A stretch of DNA of 53,614 bases. Origin: Pedobacter zeaxanthinifaciens. Lineage in GTDB: Bacteria > Bacteroidota > Bacteroidia > Sphingobacteriales > Sphingobacteriaceae. The stretch spans positions 1 to 53,614 of the forward strand of contig NZ_QMHP01000017.1 of NCBI RefSeq assembly GCF_003313335.1. Reading direction: 5' to 3'. Of the stretch, positions 1 through 7,682 are shown in pieces. Position 1 is the first letter of the stretch. Every line of letters starts with the position of its first letter. A program made the position numbers and the translations under genes. Below the pieces are notes generated by a model, which ran no database searches, was not told the origin of the DNA, and worked only from the letters and a program-made list of their open reading frames with translations.

Positions 1-40
1 GATGTGGCCAGTTCGCAAAAAAAGGAGTGGCCAGTTTTGG
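1..40. mobile_element. Possible end of an IS21-like insertion element
   Basis: Two copies of the short motif TGGCCAGTT occur at about 5-13 and 28-36, separated by an A-rich stretch. Multiple short direct repeats of a GTGGCCAGTTT type are characteristic of IS21-family termini. No transposase reading frame follows, so the element body would lie to the left of the window, or this is a remnant. This is a family-resemblance call from a very short stretch. Confidence 0.4.
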
Positions 41-246
41 AATAATCTACACTTAAACGCTTTCTTAATTTAACTTTCATATTTCAAACATTTGTTGACA
101 TCAACTTTGACATCAAAAATTCTGATGTCATTTATTGATTTGACACCAAATATGAAGAAGCTAAAAGAAACGGAAAGGAGTCACTTCTCCACAGCAATAC
201 TGAAATTCAACATCTTAAGAATTTAAAAGACACTAAATGACAAGTC
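41..246. other. Intergenic stretch with TGACATCA repeats
   Basis: No convincing reading frame was seen. TTGACATCAA occurs twice as a direct repeat (95-104 and 107-116), and TGACATCA at 108-115 is matched by its inverted copy TGATGTCA at 123-130 with a 7-nt gap. This could be a regulator site or a remnant tied to the element on the left edge. The flank just before mnmE's stop codon holds no clear terminator. Confidence 0.4.
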
Positions 247-1605
247 CTATTTCCCAATACAAAACTTCGTAAAAATATTTTCCAATAAATCATCAGTAGT
301 TACTGTACCCGTAATTTCACCCAAATAATGGAGCGCCTGCTTGATATCCATTGCTAAAAAGTCGGAAGTGATAGGGTTGTTGACGTTTTCTAATACGCGG
401 TTAAGTGAGTTTTGCGTTTGCTTTAGCGCCTCCACATGACGAATGTTAGTCACTAAAGTTTCGCTTGTGTTGATGTTACTGAGGTTCACCTTGTCCAATA
501 AACGCTGTTCCAACACATCCATCCCTAATTTATCCTTTGCCGAAATCAATAAAGCTTCATGATCGGTATAAAACTCCTTTTGGCTTGGAGTAAGTAGCTC
601 CGCTTTGTTGACGATAAACAGAAATGGCGTGGCTTGTTTCGAAAGCTCATCCAATTGCTTCAGCACCTCCGCCTGCTCCTCTTGCGCATCAACCATGTAA
701 ATGATCAGCTTGGCCTGCTTCATTTTTTCCAAACTGCGTTCTACACCTTTAGCCTCTATTACATCGGCAGTTTCACGAATTCCAGCCGTATCGATAAACC
801 TGAAAACTACGCCGTTGATGTTGATTTCATCCTCAATGGTATCGCGGGTTGTGCCGGCAATGTCGCTCACAATGGCACGTTCTTCGTTAAGCAGGGCATT
901 TAGCAAGGTAGACTTGCCCACATTGGGCTTGCCAGCAATAACCACAGGAACACCGTTTTTAATCACATTACCCACTTCAAAGGAATGAATTAAACGTTGC
1001 AGCACCTTGTTGATGCGCTGAATCAATTCTCGCAGCTGATCACGGTTGGCAAACTCTACGTCTTCCTCAGCAAAATCCAGCTCCAACTCAATCATACTAG
1101 CAAAGTGAATTAGCTGTTCCCTCAAATCTTTTAGCTCAGTAGAAAAGCCACCACGCATTTGCTGCATAGCTACTTCATGTGAGGCTTTGCTATCGGAAGC
1201 AATTAAATCGGCAACGGCCTCTGCCTGACTTAAATCAAAAGCGCCATTCATGAATGCTCTTAAAGTGAACTCGCCTGGTTTAGCGGCTCTAGCGCCTTTG
1301 TTGATCAAAAGGTTGATAATCTGCTGAATAATGTAGTTGGAGCCATGGCAAGAAATTTCCACCACATTTTCCTTGGTGTAAGATTTTGGCCCCACAAATA
1401 AGGAAACTACCACCTCATCAATTACCACATCGTTGTTTTTGATTAACCCAAAATGCAAAGTGTGCGTAGCTTGTTTCGCTAAATCTTTACCAGAAAAAAC
1501 TTGATTGGTTAAGCTAATTGCCTCAGGACCTGAAAGTCGGATTACGCCAATGGCTCCACTACCCGGCGGCGTAGACAATGCAATGATGGTATCATTATTC
1601 AACAT
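247..1605 (-). CDS. mnmE: tRNA modification GTPase MnmE
   Basis: MnmE (TrmE), with MnmG, installs the carboxymethylaminomethyl group on U34 of tRNAs. The protein has the N-terminal tetrahydrofolate-binding domain (start NDTIIALSTPPGSGAIGVIR), a helical region, an inserted G domain and the C-terminal FCIGK motif whose Cys is diagnostic. G-domain motifs are visible: P-loop GKPNVGKS near residue 225, a TTRD switch, DTAG near 272, NKAE, and SAK. The frame stays open for 20 more codons upstream, but homologues start at the Met at 1605, and a TATTTTTG -7 element at 1610-1617 sits inside the longer version, so 1605 (452 aa) is preferred. MnmG is not adjacent. Full length, identification secure. Confidence 0.97.
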   Translation of the reverse strand: MLNNDTIIALSTPPGSGAIGVIRLSGPEAISLTNQVFSGKDLAKQATHTLHFGLIKNNDVVIDEVVVSLFVGPKSYTKENVVEISCHGSNYIIQQIINLLINKGARAAKPGEFTLRAFMNGAFDLSQAEAVADLIASDSKASHEVAMQQMRGGFSTELKDLREQLIHFASMIELELDFAEEDVEFANRDQLRELIQRINKVLQRLIHSFEVGNVIKNGVPVVIAGKPNVGKSTLLNALLNEERAIVSDIAGTTRDTIEDEININGVVFRFIDTAGIRETADVIEAKGVERSLEKMKQAKLIIYMVDAQEEQAEVLKQLDELSKQATPFLFIVNKAELLTPSQKEFYTDHEALLISAKDKLGMDVLEQRLLDKVNLSNINTSETLVTNIRHVEALKQTQNSLNRVLENVNNPITSDFLAMDIKQALHYLGEITGTVTTDDLLENIFTKFCIGK

Positions 1606-1609
1606 GCTG

Positions 1610-1617
1610 CAAAAATA
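1610..1617 (-). promoter_or_regulatory. Bacteroidetes -7 element of mnmE
   Basis: Read on the minus strand this is TATTTTTG, a match to TAnnTTTG. It lies only four bases before the preferred ATG, implying a very short or absent 5' leader. No good -33 TTG was found at the usual distance. Confidence 0.45.
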
Positions 1618-1716
1618 CGGTTTTATGTTAACAGTTTTCATGTCCAGTAGGTAGCAATCCATCACCTACCTTAAGTTGAAGGTCAAAGATTTTCGAGAAA
1701 GCCACTAACCTTAAAG

Positions 1717-1822
1717 CTAATTACTAACTAATTACTAACTACTAATACCTAACTACTAATACCTAATCCCTAACTACTGACCACTGATACCTGATACCTA
1801 ACTACTAACCCCTAATCCCTAA
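1717..1822. repeat. Degenerate 7-8 bp satellite (CTAATACC/CTAACTA type)
   Basis: About 105 bases are made of short variants such as CTAATACC, CTAACTA, CTGATACC and CTAATCCC in loose tandem. It lies between the divergent mnmE and AI-2E-type genes. No reading frame or stable hairpin was seen. Similar material recurs in other gaps of this window. Confidence 0.75.
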
Positions 1823-1879
1823 ATCAACCAAACAATTTACCTACTTTAGTGTTAGGCTTAAAATTCAGCCCATCTTTAT

Positions 1880-3004
1880 ATGAATCAAATGCCATTAACC
1901 GTTAAACGCTCCATTGAATTATTAGGACTTTGCCTTTGCATCGGAATTTTTGCTGTTGCCAGCGATATCATTATGCCGGTAATCATGGCATTTTTTATTA
2001 GCATATTGCTACTGCCCATTTATCGTTTTTTAAGAAGATATAAAGTACCTGAAGCTTTGGCGATTATACTACCAATTTTACTGGTTTTTATTTTCTTAGC
2101 AGGAATCATTTGGTTTTTTTCGGCACAGATTGGTGTTTTGGTGAACGATTTCCCCCAGATAAAGCAAAACGTGGCCAAGCACCTTCAATCTTTACAGGAG
2201 TGGATCAGCAGTTTCACCGATTTCTCTATTGCTAAACAAAAGCAATTTATTACCGAAAAAAGTGACGATATGCTCAACATGGCTGGTAAAGCAGCAAGTG
2301 GTGCAGCGGTAACCTTAAGCGGCATTTTTGTATTCTTAGGACTGATTCCTATCTACATTTATCTGATTCTGTTCTATAAAGATATCCTACTTCGCTTTGT
2401 GTTCATGTGGTTTAAAACAGATCATCATCCAAAAGTGAAAGAAGCAGCTTACGAAGCAGAAGCAATCATCAAAAACTACTTGGTTGGGTTGTTAATTCAA
2501 ATTACCTATATGACCATATTTTTAGGTGGCGCATTGATGTTGTTTGGCATTAAACACGCTTTGTTAATTGGCGTAATCTTCGCCATCCTTAACTTGATCC
2601 CTTATGTTGGCGCACTGATTGGCAACATCATGGGGGTACTTATTACGCTTACCTCATCTCAACAAATCAGTCCGGTAATTACGGTATTGGTGGTAATTGC
2701 GGTGGTTCAGTTTTTTGATAACAACATCTTGATGCCACGTATTGTAGGATCTAAAGTTAAAATCAATGCACTGGTTTCTATTTTAGGCGTGGTAATTGGC
2801 GGAACCATAGCTGGTATTTCTGGAATGTTCTTATCGATGCCAATTATTGCGGTACTCAAAGTAATTTTCGATAGAAGCGATGCCTTTAAACATTGGGGAG
2901 TACTATTCGGTGACGAGCGACCAGCAAAAAGCCCAATGAGTTTTGCCATTTACAGACGAAAAAGCGGTGTAAAAACTAAGTCGGGCACTATAAAAGAGGA
3001 TTAG
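1880..3004 (+). CDS. AI-2E family transporter / PerM-like membrane protein
   Basis: A 374-residue polytopic inner-membrane protein of the AI-2E transporter (PerM, DUF20) family. It has two hydrophobic segments near the N-terminus (about 14-60), another near 66-90, a soluble stretch (about 95-150), then a block of hydrophobic segments from about 155 to 345, including the family-typical central region with LIGVIFAILNLIPYVGALIG and the late QFFDNNILMPRIVG motif. Family members have been linked to export of autoinducer-2 or to Na+/H+ antiport, and the real substrate here cannot be read from sequence. It stands alone between repeats and converges on the TauE/SafE gene. The C-terminus is basic and probably cytoplasmic. 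Confidence 0.88.
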   Translation: MNQMPLTVKRSIELLGLCLCIGIFAVASDIIMPVIMAFFISILLLPIYRFLRRYKVPEALAIILPILLVFIFLAGIIWFFSAQIGVLVNDFPQIKQNVAKHLQSLQEWISSFTDFSIAKQKQFITEKSDDMLNMAGKAASGAAVTLSGIFVFLGLIPIYIYLILFYKDILLRFVFMWFKTDHHPKVKEAAYEAEAIIKNYLVGLLIQITYMTIFLGGALMLFGIKHALLIGVIFAILNLIPYVGALIGNIMGVLITLTSSQQISPVITVLVVIAVVQFFDNNILMPRIVGSKVKINALVSILGVVIGGTIAGISGMFLSMPIIAVLKVIFDRSDAFKHWGVLFGDERPAKSPMSFAIYRRKSGVKTKSGTIKED

Positions 3005-3010
3005 ATAGTT

Positions 3011-3128
3011 TTATTTAGTTCATTAGTTCAATGGTTGATTGTTAATGGTTAATGCTTAATGGTTAATTGTTAATTATTTACTGGCATTAATTCCTGATTC
3101 CTGACCACTAGTACCTGACCACTAAAAC
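3011..3128. repeat. Low-complexity satellite between convergent genes
   Basis: Variants of GGTTAATG, GTTAATTG and then CCTGACCACTA fill the gap between the two convergent stop codons. The first half is T/G-rich and the second half C/A-rich, as if copies of the same short repeat were inserted in both orientations. No strong terminator hairpin was picked out. Confidence 0.65.
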
Positions 3129-3926
3129 CTAACTCCTAAAAAAAACATCATAAGCAAACCTTAAAATTGTACCAAAAACTACAATTAAAAAGAAAATACG
3201 GATAAATTTATTGCCTTTCAGCAAGGCTAATTTAGCACCTAAAAATGAACCTAAGATATTGAATATCGCCATTGGGATAGCATATTGAAATAGTACATGC
3301 CCTGTAGAGCTGAAATAAATTAATGCTGCCAAATTGGTGGCAATATTCACAATTTTAGCGTGGGCACTAGCACCAACAAAATCAAAACCTAAAGCTCCAA
3401 TAAAAACCAAAATAAGAAAAGAACCGGTGCCAGGGCCAATTAAGCCATCATAAAATCCTATAATTAACCCAAAAAGGCCAGCTAATAACAGTTGCTTCTT
3501 TACCGAATGCGCTTTATGCTGATGGATGCCAAATTGCTTATTAAAATAGGTGTAAATGGCCACCAAAACAAGCACCACTAAAATAATTGGCTTAATCACC
3601 TTATTGTTAATCATACTCACCGAGTAGGCACCCATTAACGAGGCAAGGAAAGCAGCGACAACACAAATTGCCAAAACTTTAAAGTTAAACTTAACTTGTT
3701 TAGCATATTTATAAGCAGCTACGCTAGTGCCCATTAACGATGGAATTTTTACCGTTCCAAAGATGCTAGCCACTGGATATTGGGGCAAAATCAACAACGT
3801 TGCAGGTGTTTGCAATAAACCCCCGCCACCTACAATGGCATCAATAAAGCCAGCGCCAAATGCAGCTAAACAAAGCAACGCCAACTCATTGACATGCAAA
3901 CTTAAAAAGGTTAGAATTTCGTTCAC
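3129..3926 (-). CDS. TauE/SafE (TSUP) family permease
   Basis: A 265-residue integral membrane protein of the TauE/SafE family, whose members export or import sulfite, sulfonates or other small organic anions. The family signature is visible as GAGFIDAIVGGGGLLQTPATLL near residues 24-45 and its second-half counterpart GLIIGFYDGLIGPGTGSFLIL near 153-173, the expected internal duplication. Eight or so hydrophobic segments can be counted. The start appears to be GTG at 3926, as no ATG lies just upstream. It follows argS on the same strand, separated by a long inverted repeat, so it is probably a separate unit. Substrate unknown. Confidence 0.88.
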   Translation of the reverse strand: MNEILTFLSLHVNELALLCLAAFGAGFIDAIVGGGGLLQTPATLLILPQYPVASIFGTVKIPSLMGTSVAAYKYAKQVKFNFKVLAICVVAAFLASLMGAYSVSMINNKVIKPIILVVLVLVAIYTYFNKQFGIHQHKAHSVKKQLLLAGLFGLIIGFYDGLIGPGTGSFLILVFIGALGFDFVGASAHAKIVNIATNLAALIYFSSTGHVLFQYAIPMAIFNILGSFLGAKLALLKGNKFIRIFFLIVVFGTILRFAYDVFFRS

Positions 3927-3933
3927 GTAGATT

Positions 3934-4007
3934 AAGTTAAAAGTAAAAATTCAAAAGTAAAAACGAGAATGGGTTTGTGCCGATTTTTGAATTTTTACTT
4001 TTAACTT
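3934..4007. terminator. Perfect 23-bp inverted repeat downstream of argS
   Basis: Bases 3934-3956 and 3985-4007 are exact reverse complements (23 bp) with a 28-nt loop. The arms are A/T-rich, with a run of four T on either strand. Position between the argS stop and the next gene's start suggests a transcription terminator or mRNA 3'-end stabilizer for argS. It could also be a small interspersed palindrome. Confidence 0.6.
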
Positions 4008-4018
4008 TTGAATTAAAA

Positions 4019-5791
4019 TTACATTCTTTCAGGAACTTTGATACCCAAAATGCCCATTCCAGCTTTAATTACATCCGCAGTAATTTTGCAAATGTTCAAG
4101 CGATGCTGTTTCACCTCAGCATCCTCTTCTTTAATAATTGGAGGCACTTCATGATAAAATTTATTAAACAGTTTAGCTACTTCGTACAAGTAGTTGGCAA
4201 TAAACGCCGGACTGTAGGCCTTAGCCGCTTCTTCAATTTCCGTAGGATATTTCGCCAAAAGCATAATCATATCCAGCTCTGTAGCAGTTAATTTAATCTT
4301 GGCATCATCCGCAACAGCGAAACTATAATTGGCTCTAGATAGCAGTGATTTGATACGAGCATGAGTATACTGTATAAACGGACCTGTATTTCCCTGAAAA
4401 TCGATACTTTCTGCCGGGTCGAACAACAAACGCTTTTTCGGCTCCACTTTCAGAAGAAAATACTTCAACGCACCTAAACCAATGGTATTGTACAGTTCTT
4501 CTTTGTCCACCTCCGAGAAATCATTGGTTTTGCCCAACTCTTCGGTTTTTTGCCTTGCAGTATCCACCATTTCATCAATAAGGTCGTCAGCGTCAACCAC
4601 CGTACCCTCCCTACTTTTCATTTTACCACTTGGCAAATCCACCATCCCGTAAGATAAATGATATAGGCCATTTGCCCAGCTTTTACCCAACTTCTCTAAA
4701 ATCAAAAACAATACTTTAAAATGGTAGTCTTGCTCGTTACCCACAACATAAATTGATTTGTCCATGCCAAAATCATCGTATTTCATTTGGGCAGTACCTA
4801 AATCTTGTGTAATGTAAACTGAAGTTCCATCAGCACGTAACACCAATTTTTGGTCTAAACCATCAGCAGTTAAGTCAATCCAAACTGATCCATCTTCTTT
4901 TTTAAAGAAAACGCCTTTGGCCAAACCCTCCTCTACCGTATCTTTTCCAAGCAAATAAGTATTGCTTTCGTAGTAAAATTTATCAAAATCAACGCCCAGT
5001 TTTTTGTAGGTTACATCAAAACCTTCGTACACCCAACCGTTCATTTTCTCCCACAGCGCCACTACTTCGGCATCGCCCTGCTCCCACTGTAGCAGCATAT
5101 GTTGTGCTTCCTTAATTAGCGGTGCATTTTTCTTCGCCTCGTCCTCAGTTTGCCCAGCAGCTTTTAGGGCATCTATTTCCTTTTTGTATTCCTTATCAAA
5201 AACTACATAGTACTTTCCAACAAGATGGTCGCCTTTAATCCCGGCACTTTCTGGTGTTTCACCATTTCCCCATTTTTGCCAAGCTAACATCGACTTACAG
5301 ATATGAATACCCCTATCGTTCACCAAATTAACTTTAATCACATCGTAACCATCAGCTTTTAGCAACTCCGATACCGAGTAGCCTAATAAGTTGTTACGCA
5401 CATGTCCCAAGTGCAATGGCTTGTTAGTATTTGGCGACGAATATTCCACCATTACCTTTTCGCCACGAGGCTTTGCTTTTAAAAAGTCGGGTTGTAATAA
5501 AGTATTGTTAAACAAAGTCATCCAATAACTTTCAGCAATGCTTAGGTTCAAAAAACCTTTCACTACATTGAAATTGGTTACTTCGGCTACATGCTCTTGT
5601 AAAAAACTACCGATATCGTTAGCTGTTTCTTCAGGAGATTTTTTTGAAAATCGTACAATTGGAAACACCACAATGGTTACCTGTCCTTCAAACTCTTTAC
5701 GTGTTTCCTGTACATTGATTACATTTTCGGCAATTTCTTGCCCGTATAACTCCTTAACGGCTTTAATTGCGCCAGCTACGATAAAATTCAT
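4019..5791 (-). CDS. argS: Arginyl-tRNA synthetase
   Basis: Class I aminoacyl-tRNA synthetase charging tRNA-Arg. The N-terminal Add-1 domain (about 1-110) is followed by the catalytic Rossmann core with the HIGH-type motif HLGH in SPNTNKPLHLGHVRNN near residue 125-140, and the KMSKS-equivalent KMKSREG near residue 390, the degenerate form normal for ArgRS. The DALR anticodon-binding domain forms the C-terminus, ending in the conserved MGILGIKVPERM. At 590 residues the length is normal. A -7-like TATTTTTG lies six bases before the ATG, so the leader must be very short. Downstream on the + strand lie other arginine-related genes, but they are not in the same unit. Confidence 0.97.
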   Translation of the reverse strand: MNFIVAGAIKAVKELYGQEIAENVINVQETRKEFEGQVTIVVFPIVRFSKKSPEETANDIGSFLQEHVAEVTNFNVVKGFLNLSIAESYWMTLFNNTLLQPDFLKAKPRGEKVMVEYSSPNTNKPLHLGHVRNNLLGYSVSELLKADGYDVIKVNLVNDRGIHICKSMLAWQKWGNGETPESAGIKGDHLVGKYYVVFDKEYKKEIDALKAAGQTEDEAKKNAPLIKEAQHMLLQWEQGDAEVVALWEKMNGWVYEGFDVTYKKLGVDFDKFYYESNTYLLGKDTVEEGLAKGVFFKKEDGSVWIDLTADGLDQKLVLRADGTSVYITQDLGTAQMKYDDFGMDKSIYVVGNEQDYHFKVLFLILEKLGKSWANGLYHLSYGMVDLPSGKMKSREGTVVDADDLIDEMVDTARQKTEELGKTNDFSEVDKEELYNTIGLGALKYFLLKVEPKKRLLFDPAESIDFQGNTGPFIQYTHARIKSLLSRANYSFAVADDAKIKLTATELDMIMLLAKYPTEIEEAAKAYSPAFIANYLYEVAKLFNKFYHEVPPIIKEEDAEVKQHRLNICKITADVIKAGMGILGIKVPERM

Positions 5792-5796
5792 AGCGG

Positions 5797-5804
5797 CAAA
5801 AATA
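5797..5804 (-). promoter_or_regulatory. -7 promoter element of argS
   Basis: Minus-strand TATTTTTG matches TAnnTTTG and ends five bases before the argS ATG. As with mnmE, this predicts a nearly leaderless transcript. No clear -33 partner was found. Confidence 0.4.
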
Positions 5805-5887
5805 GCGATTAATGCTGAAAGCTTAAAGACTAATGCTAAAAGGATTGGTAGGATAATTCGAAAAGCATTGACAGAGGTGCTTTTGTT

Positions 5888-5962
5888 CTTAAGTCCCGCT
5901 ATTCACTTCAAGTCCGCACTCGTTGCACTCGCTTGCGGGCTTTACGTTGCTATCGGGTTTAA
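5888..5962. repeat. Palindromic interspersed element
   Basis: The stretch beginning AGTCCCGCTATTCAC and ending TTGCTATCGGGTTT encloses a hairpin whose arms are AAGTCCGCA and TGCGGGCTT around TCG/TTGCACTCGCT. The combination of AGTCCCGCTAT at one end and GCTATCGGG at the other resembles small palindromic repeats scattered through Sphingobacteriaceae genomes. That resemblance is from memory of the group and not tested. A 163-codon open frame crossing the region (5538-6029) runs antisense into argS and is not a gene. Confidence 0.5.
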
Positions 5963-5983
5963 ATGGCAAGTGCAGTATTTCAT

Positions 5984-6076
5984 CTTCGCGATCTTTGCGG
6001 AACTTCTAATTTTTCTTTGCGGCAAATAATATCAACCGCAAAGTTTTTGAAGTTTTTGCAAAGCGCCGCAAAGGCT
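5984..6076 (+). repeat. ~95-bp interspersed repeat, copy A
   Basis: First of three direct copies. The recognizable blocks are CTTTGCGG-type boxes, then T-rich TTTTCTTTGCGGC, then ACCGCAAAG, then GAAGTTTTTGCAAAGCG and GCAAAGGCT. The centre forms an inverted repeat CTTTGCGG / CCGCAAAG. Non-coding. It lies just upstream of the lipoprotein gene at 6134. Confidence 0.75.
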
Positions 6077-6089
6077 GTATATTTTCATA

Positions 6090-6108
6090 TATTAGACTAC
6101 ATCTAATA
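6090..6108. promoter_or_regulatory. Candidate operator TATTAGA-N5-TCTAATA
   Basis: Seven-base arms (6090-6096 and 6102-6108) are exact reverse complements with a five-base centre, 25 bases before the lipoprotein start codon. The geometry fits a dimeric regulator site. No matching regulator or second copy was identified. Confidence 0.35.
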
Positions 6109-6133
6109 ATATCTTACCCTGAAAACGTAAAAA

Positions 6134-7084
6134 ATGAATTTCAAACATCTGCTCTTCGCTAGCGTCGTAATTAGTTTATTTGCCTGCCAATCTAACAAAA
6201 CAACTAATTCTGTTCAAACAGACTCCTTAACTTTCAACAACAAGGTTGACACTACTATTGCCGACTCTATTATGCTAGAAAGATATTTTGATTACGGCCG
6301 TCATACTAAGTTTTTTGATTATACCGACAAAGAAAATAGTGCTGTTGCTGCGCTTGAAAAAGACAGAGACACAACATTTTTACTGCTATTTTTGAAGGAC
6401 AATATTAGTTTGATCAGTAACAGCGATCCTGAGTGGCATTATTCCAATTCAGAACTCGTGTCATCTTTATTTGCTATTGATTTAAATGGCGATGGGCAAA
6501 AGGACATCATTTACGACGGTCCAACCATTGGTGAGGGTAACGTTTCACACCTCATTATCAATAACAATGGGCATTTTGTAAAAATGTTCGAAACCAGGCA
6601 AAACATTACGCACATCAAATTTGTCGATGGAAAAATGGTAAAACTTTTTATTTCGAATCCAGGTTGTTGTGCTGATGCTAGTGTGGTTGATTATGAATAC
6701 GATGTCAGTTACAAAACTGCCCTTGCTCCAGTTTTTAGTTTGAGAAACAGTGTAGGTTATACCAAATCTTATGAACTGCCCGCTACAAAATACAAAACTC
6801 CAATTCGTTTTAAAGCAACTGCTGATCGGCTGTACTTACGAGATTGCAGTTTTGAATATGACGGCGAACATCCCATGTATGGGAACAATGGAAATATGAT
6901 TGCTATTTATCCAAAGCATTCAAGCGGTGTTGCTATTGGCGAGAGAATTGAAAATGGAACAGTATGGGCTTTAGTGCTTATGAACAAGGAAAACAAAATT
7001 ACTCAAACGCAATTTGATGTTTTTACAGAGCAGCCAACACAAGTTTATGGCTGGGTTAAAAAAGCAGATATAAATTTGAATTGA
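6134..7084 (+). CDS. Lipoprotein with DxNxDGxxD loop and SH3-like C-terminus
   Basis: A 316-residue predicted lipoprotein: the signal peptide ends in the lipobox SLFAC with Cys18. A calcium-loop-like motif DLNGDGQKD occurs at residues 116-124, in a setting typical of FG-GAP/VCBS-type repeats (AIDLNGDGQKDIIYDGP). The last ~95 residues (RFKATADRLYLRD through VYGWVKKADINLN) look like a bacterial SH3 domain, which usually binds cell-wall or peptide ligands. Function is not known. The gene stands alone, with one copy of a ~95-bp repeat upstream and two copies downstream in the same orientation. ATG chosen because the signal peptide starts there. Confidence 0.72.
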   Translation: MNFKHLLFASVVISLFACQSNKTTNSVQTDSLTFNNKVDTTIADSIMLERYFDYGRHTKFFDYTDKENSAVAALEKDRDTTFLLLFLKDNISLISNSDPEWHYSNSELVSSLFAIDLNGDGQKDIIYDGPTIGEGNVSHLIINNNGHFVKMFETRQNITHIKFVDGKMVKLFISNPGCCADASVVDYEYDVSYKTALAPVFSLRNSVGYTKSYELPATKYKTPIRFKATADRLYLRDCSFEYDGEHPMYGNNGNMIAIYPKHSSGVAIGERIENGTVWALVLMNKENKITQTQFDVFTEQPTQVYGWVKKADINLN

Positions 7085-7170
7085 TAGAAATTGTAATTTA
7101 TACGCCTTAGTGACTCACATCGGATTAAGGTCATAAAGCGCTACGCATACAAATTAAGAATGAGAGCATT

Positions 7171-7266
7171 TTCGCTTCTTTGCGATCTCTGCGGAGCCTT
7201 TACTTTTCTTTGCGGCAATATTAACCGCAAAGTTTTAGAAGTTTTCGCAAAGCGCTGCAAAGGCTA
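7171..7266 (+). repeat. ~95-bp interspersed repeat, copy B
   Basis: Second direct copy, sharing blocks TCGCTTCTTTGCG, GCGGAGCCTTTA, TTTTCTTTGCGGCAATATT, AACCGCAAAG, GAAGTTTTCGCAAAG and GCAAAGGCT with copies A and C. Confidence 0.78.
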
Positions 7267-7352
7267 TACCTTTATCTTAGCCTCAAAACACAAAAAATAA
7301 AATTTCAAATAGCTAAATCTTGAATGCTTAGCCAACGAACAAGCGAGAGCGT

Positions 7353-7450
7353 TTCGCTTCTTTGCGTCCTTCGCGGAGCCTTTATTTTTCTTTGTGTTAA
7401 ATATCAACCGCAAAGTTTTTAGAAGTTTTCGCAAAGTACTGCAAAGGCTA
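7353..7450 (+). repeat. ~95-bp interspersed repeat, copy C
   Basis: Third direct copy, starting TTTCGCTTCTTTGCG and ending GCAAAGGCTA. In this copy the central left arm has decayed (CTTTGTG instead of CTTTGCGG) so the central hairpin is weaker. Confidence 0.78.
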
Positions 7451-7510
7451 ATTTGGCATTTACATTTTACTATTACCACAGTATTTATTACCTAAACCTG
7501 ATTGTAACGG

Positions 7511-7541
7511 CAGCCCCGAGGGAGCGTTTACGCCCGAGGGC
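7511..7541. repeat. GC-rich palindromic element
   Basis: AGCCCCGAGGG and CGCCCGAGGGCT fold on each other around GCG-TTTA-CGC with a small internal loop. It could terminate transcription or be another dispersed palindrome. It lies between the lipoprotein and the arginine deiminase-like gene, both on the + strand. Confidence 0.45.
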
Positions 7542-7656
7542 TATAGTGTAAAGCAGGGCTACATTTTCATAGCAGCAATGCAAGTGCTTTTCTAAAAACT
7601 ATAAAACTATATCTCAACACTTCCAATATCGGACTTCTGACTTCAAAAAAAAAGAA

Positions 7657-7664
7657 TAGTTTTG
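7657..7664 (+). promoter_or_regulatory. -7 element of the arginine deiminase-like gene
   Basis: TAGTTTTG matches TAnnTTTG exactly and ends 18 bases before the ATG at 7683. An obvious -33 box was not found. Confidence 0.45.
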
Positions 7665-7682
7665 TAGCGACACCAAAATGAT

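Larger units (their letters stand above)
7085..7682. other. Gene-free stretch filled with repeats
   Basis: This 598-base gap holds repeat copies B and C, a GC-rich palindrome near 7511-7541 and a candidate promoter at 7657. Short open frames in it (for example 7264-7479 on the minus strand) coincide with the repeats and show no coding signature. Confidence 0.7.

Noticed and set aside
5538..6029. A 163-codon open frame on the + strand
   Set aside because: It is antisense to the start of argS and then crosses a palindromic element; its composition is a shadow of argS codons.
7264..7479. 71-codon minus-strand frame
   Set aside because: It coincides with the interspersed repeat copy C, so it is not independent coding sequence.
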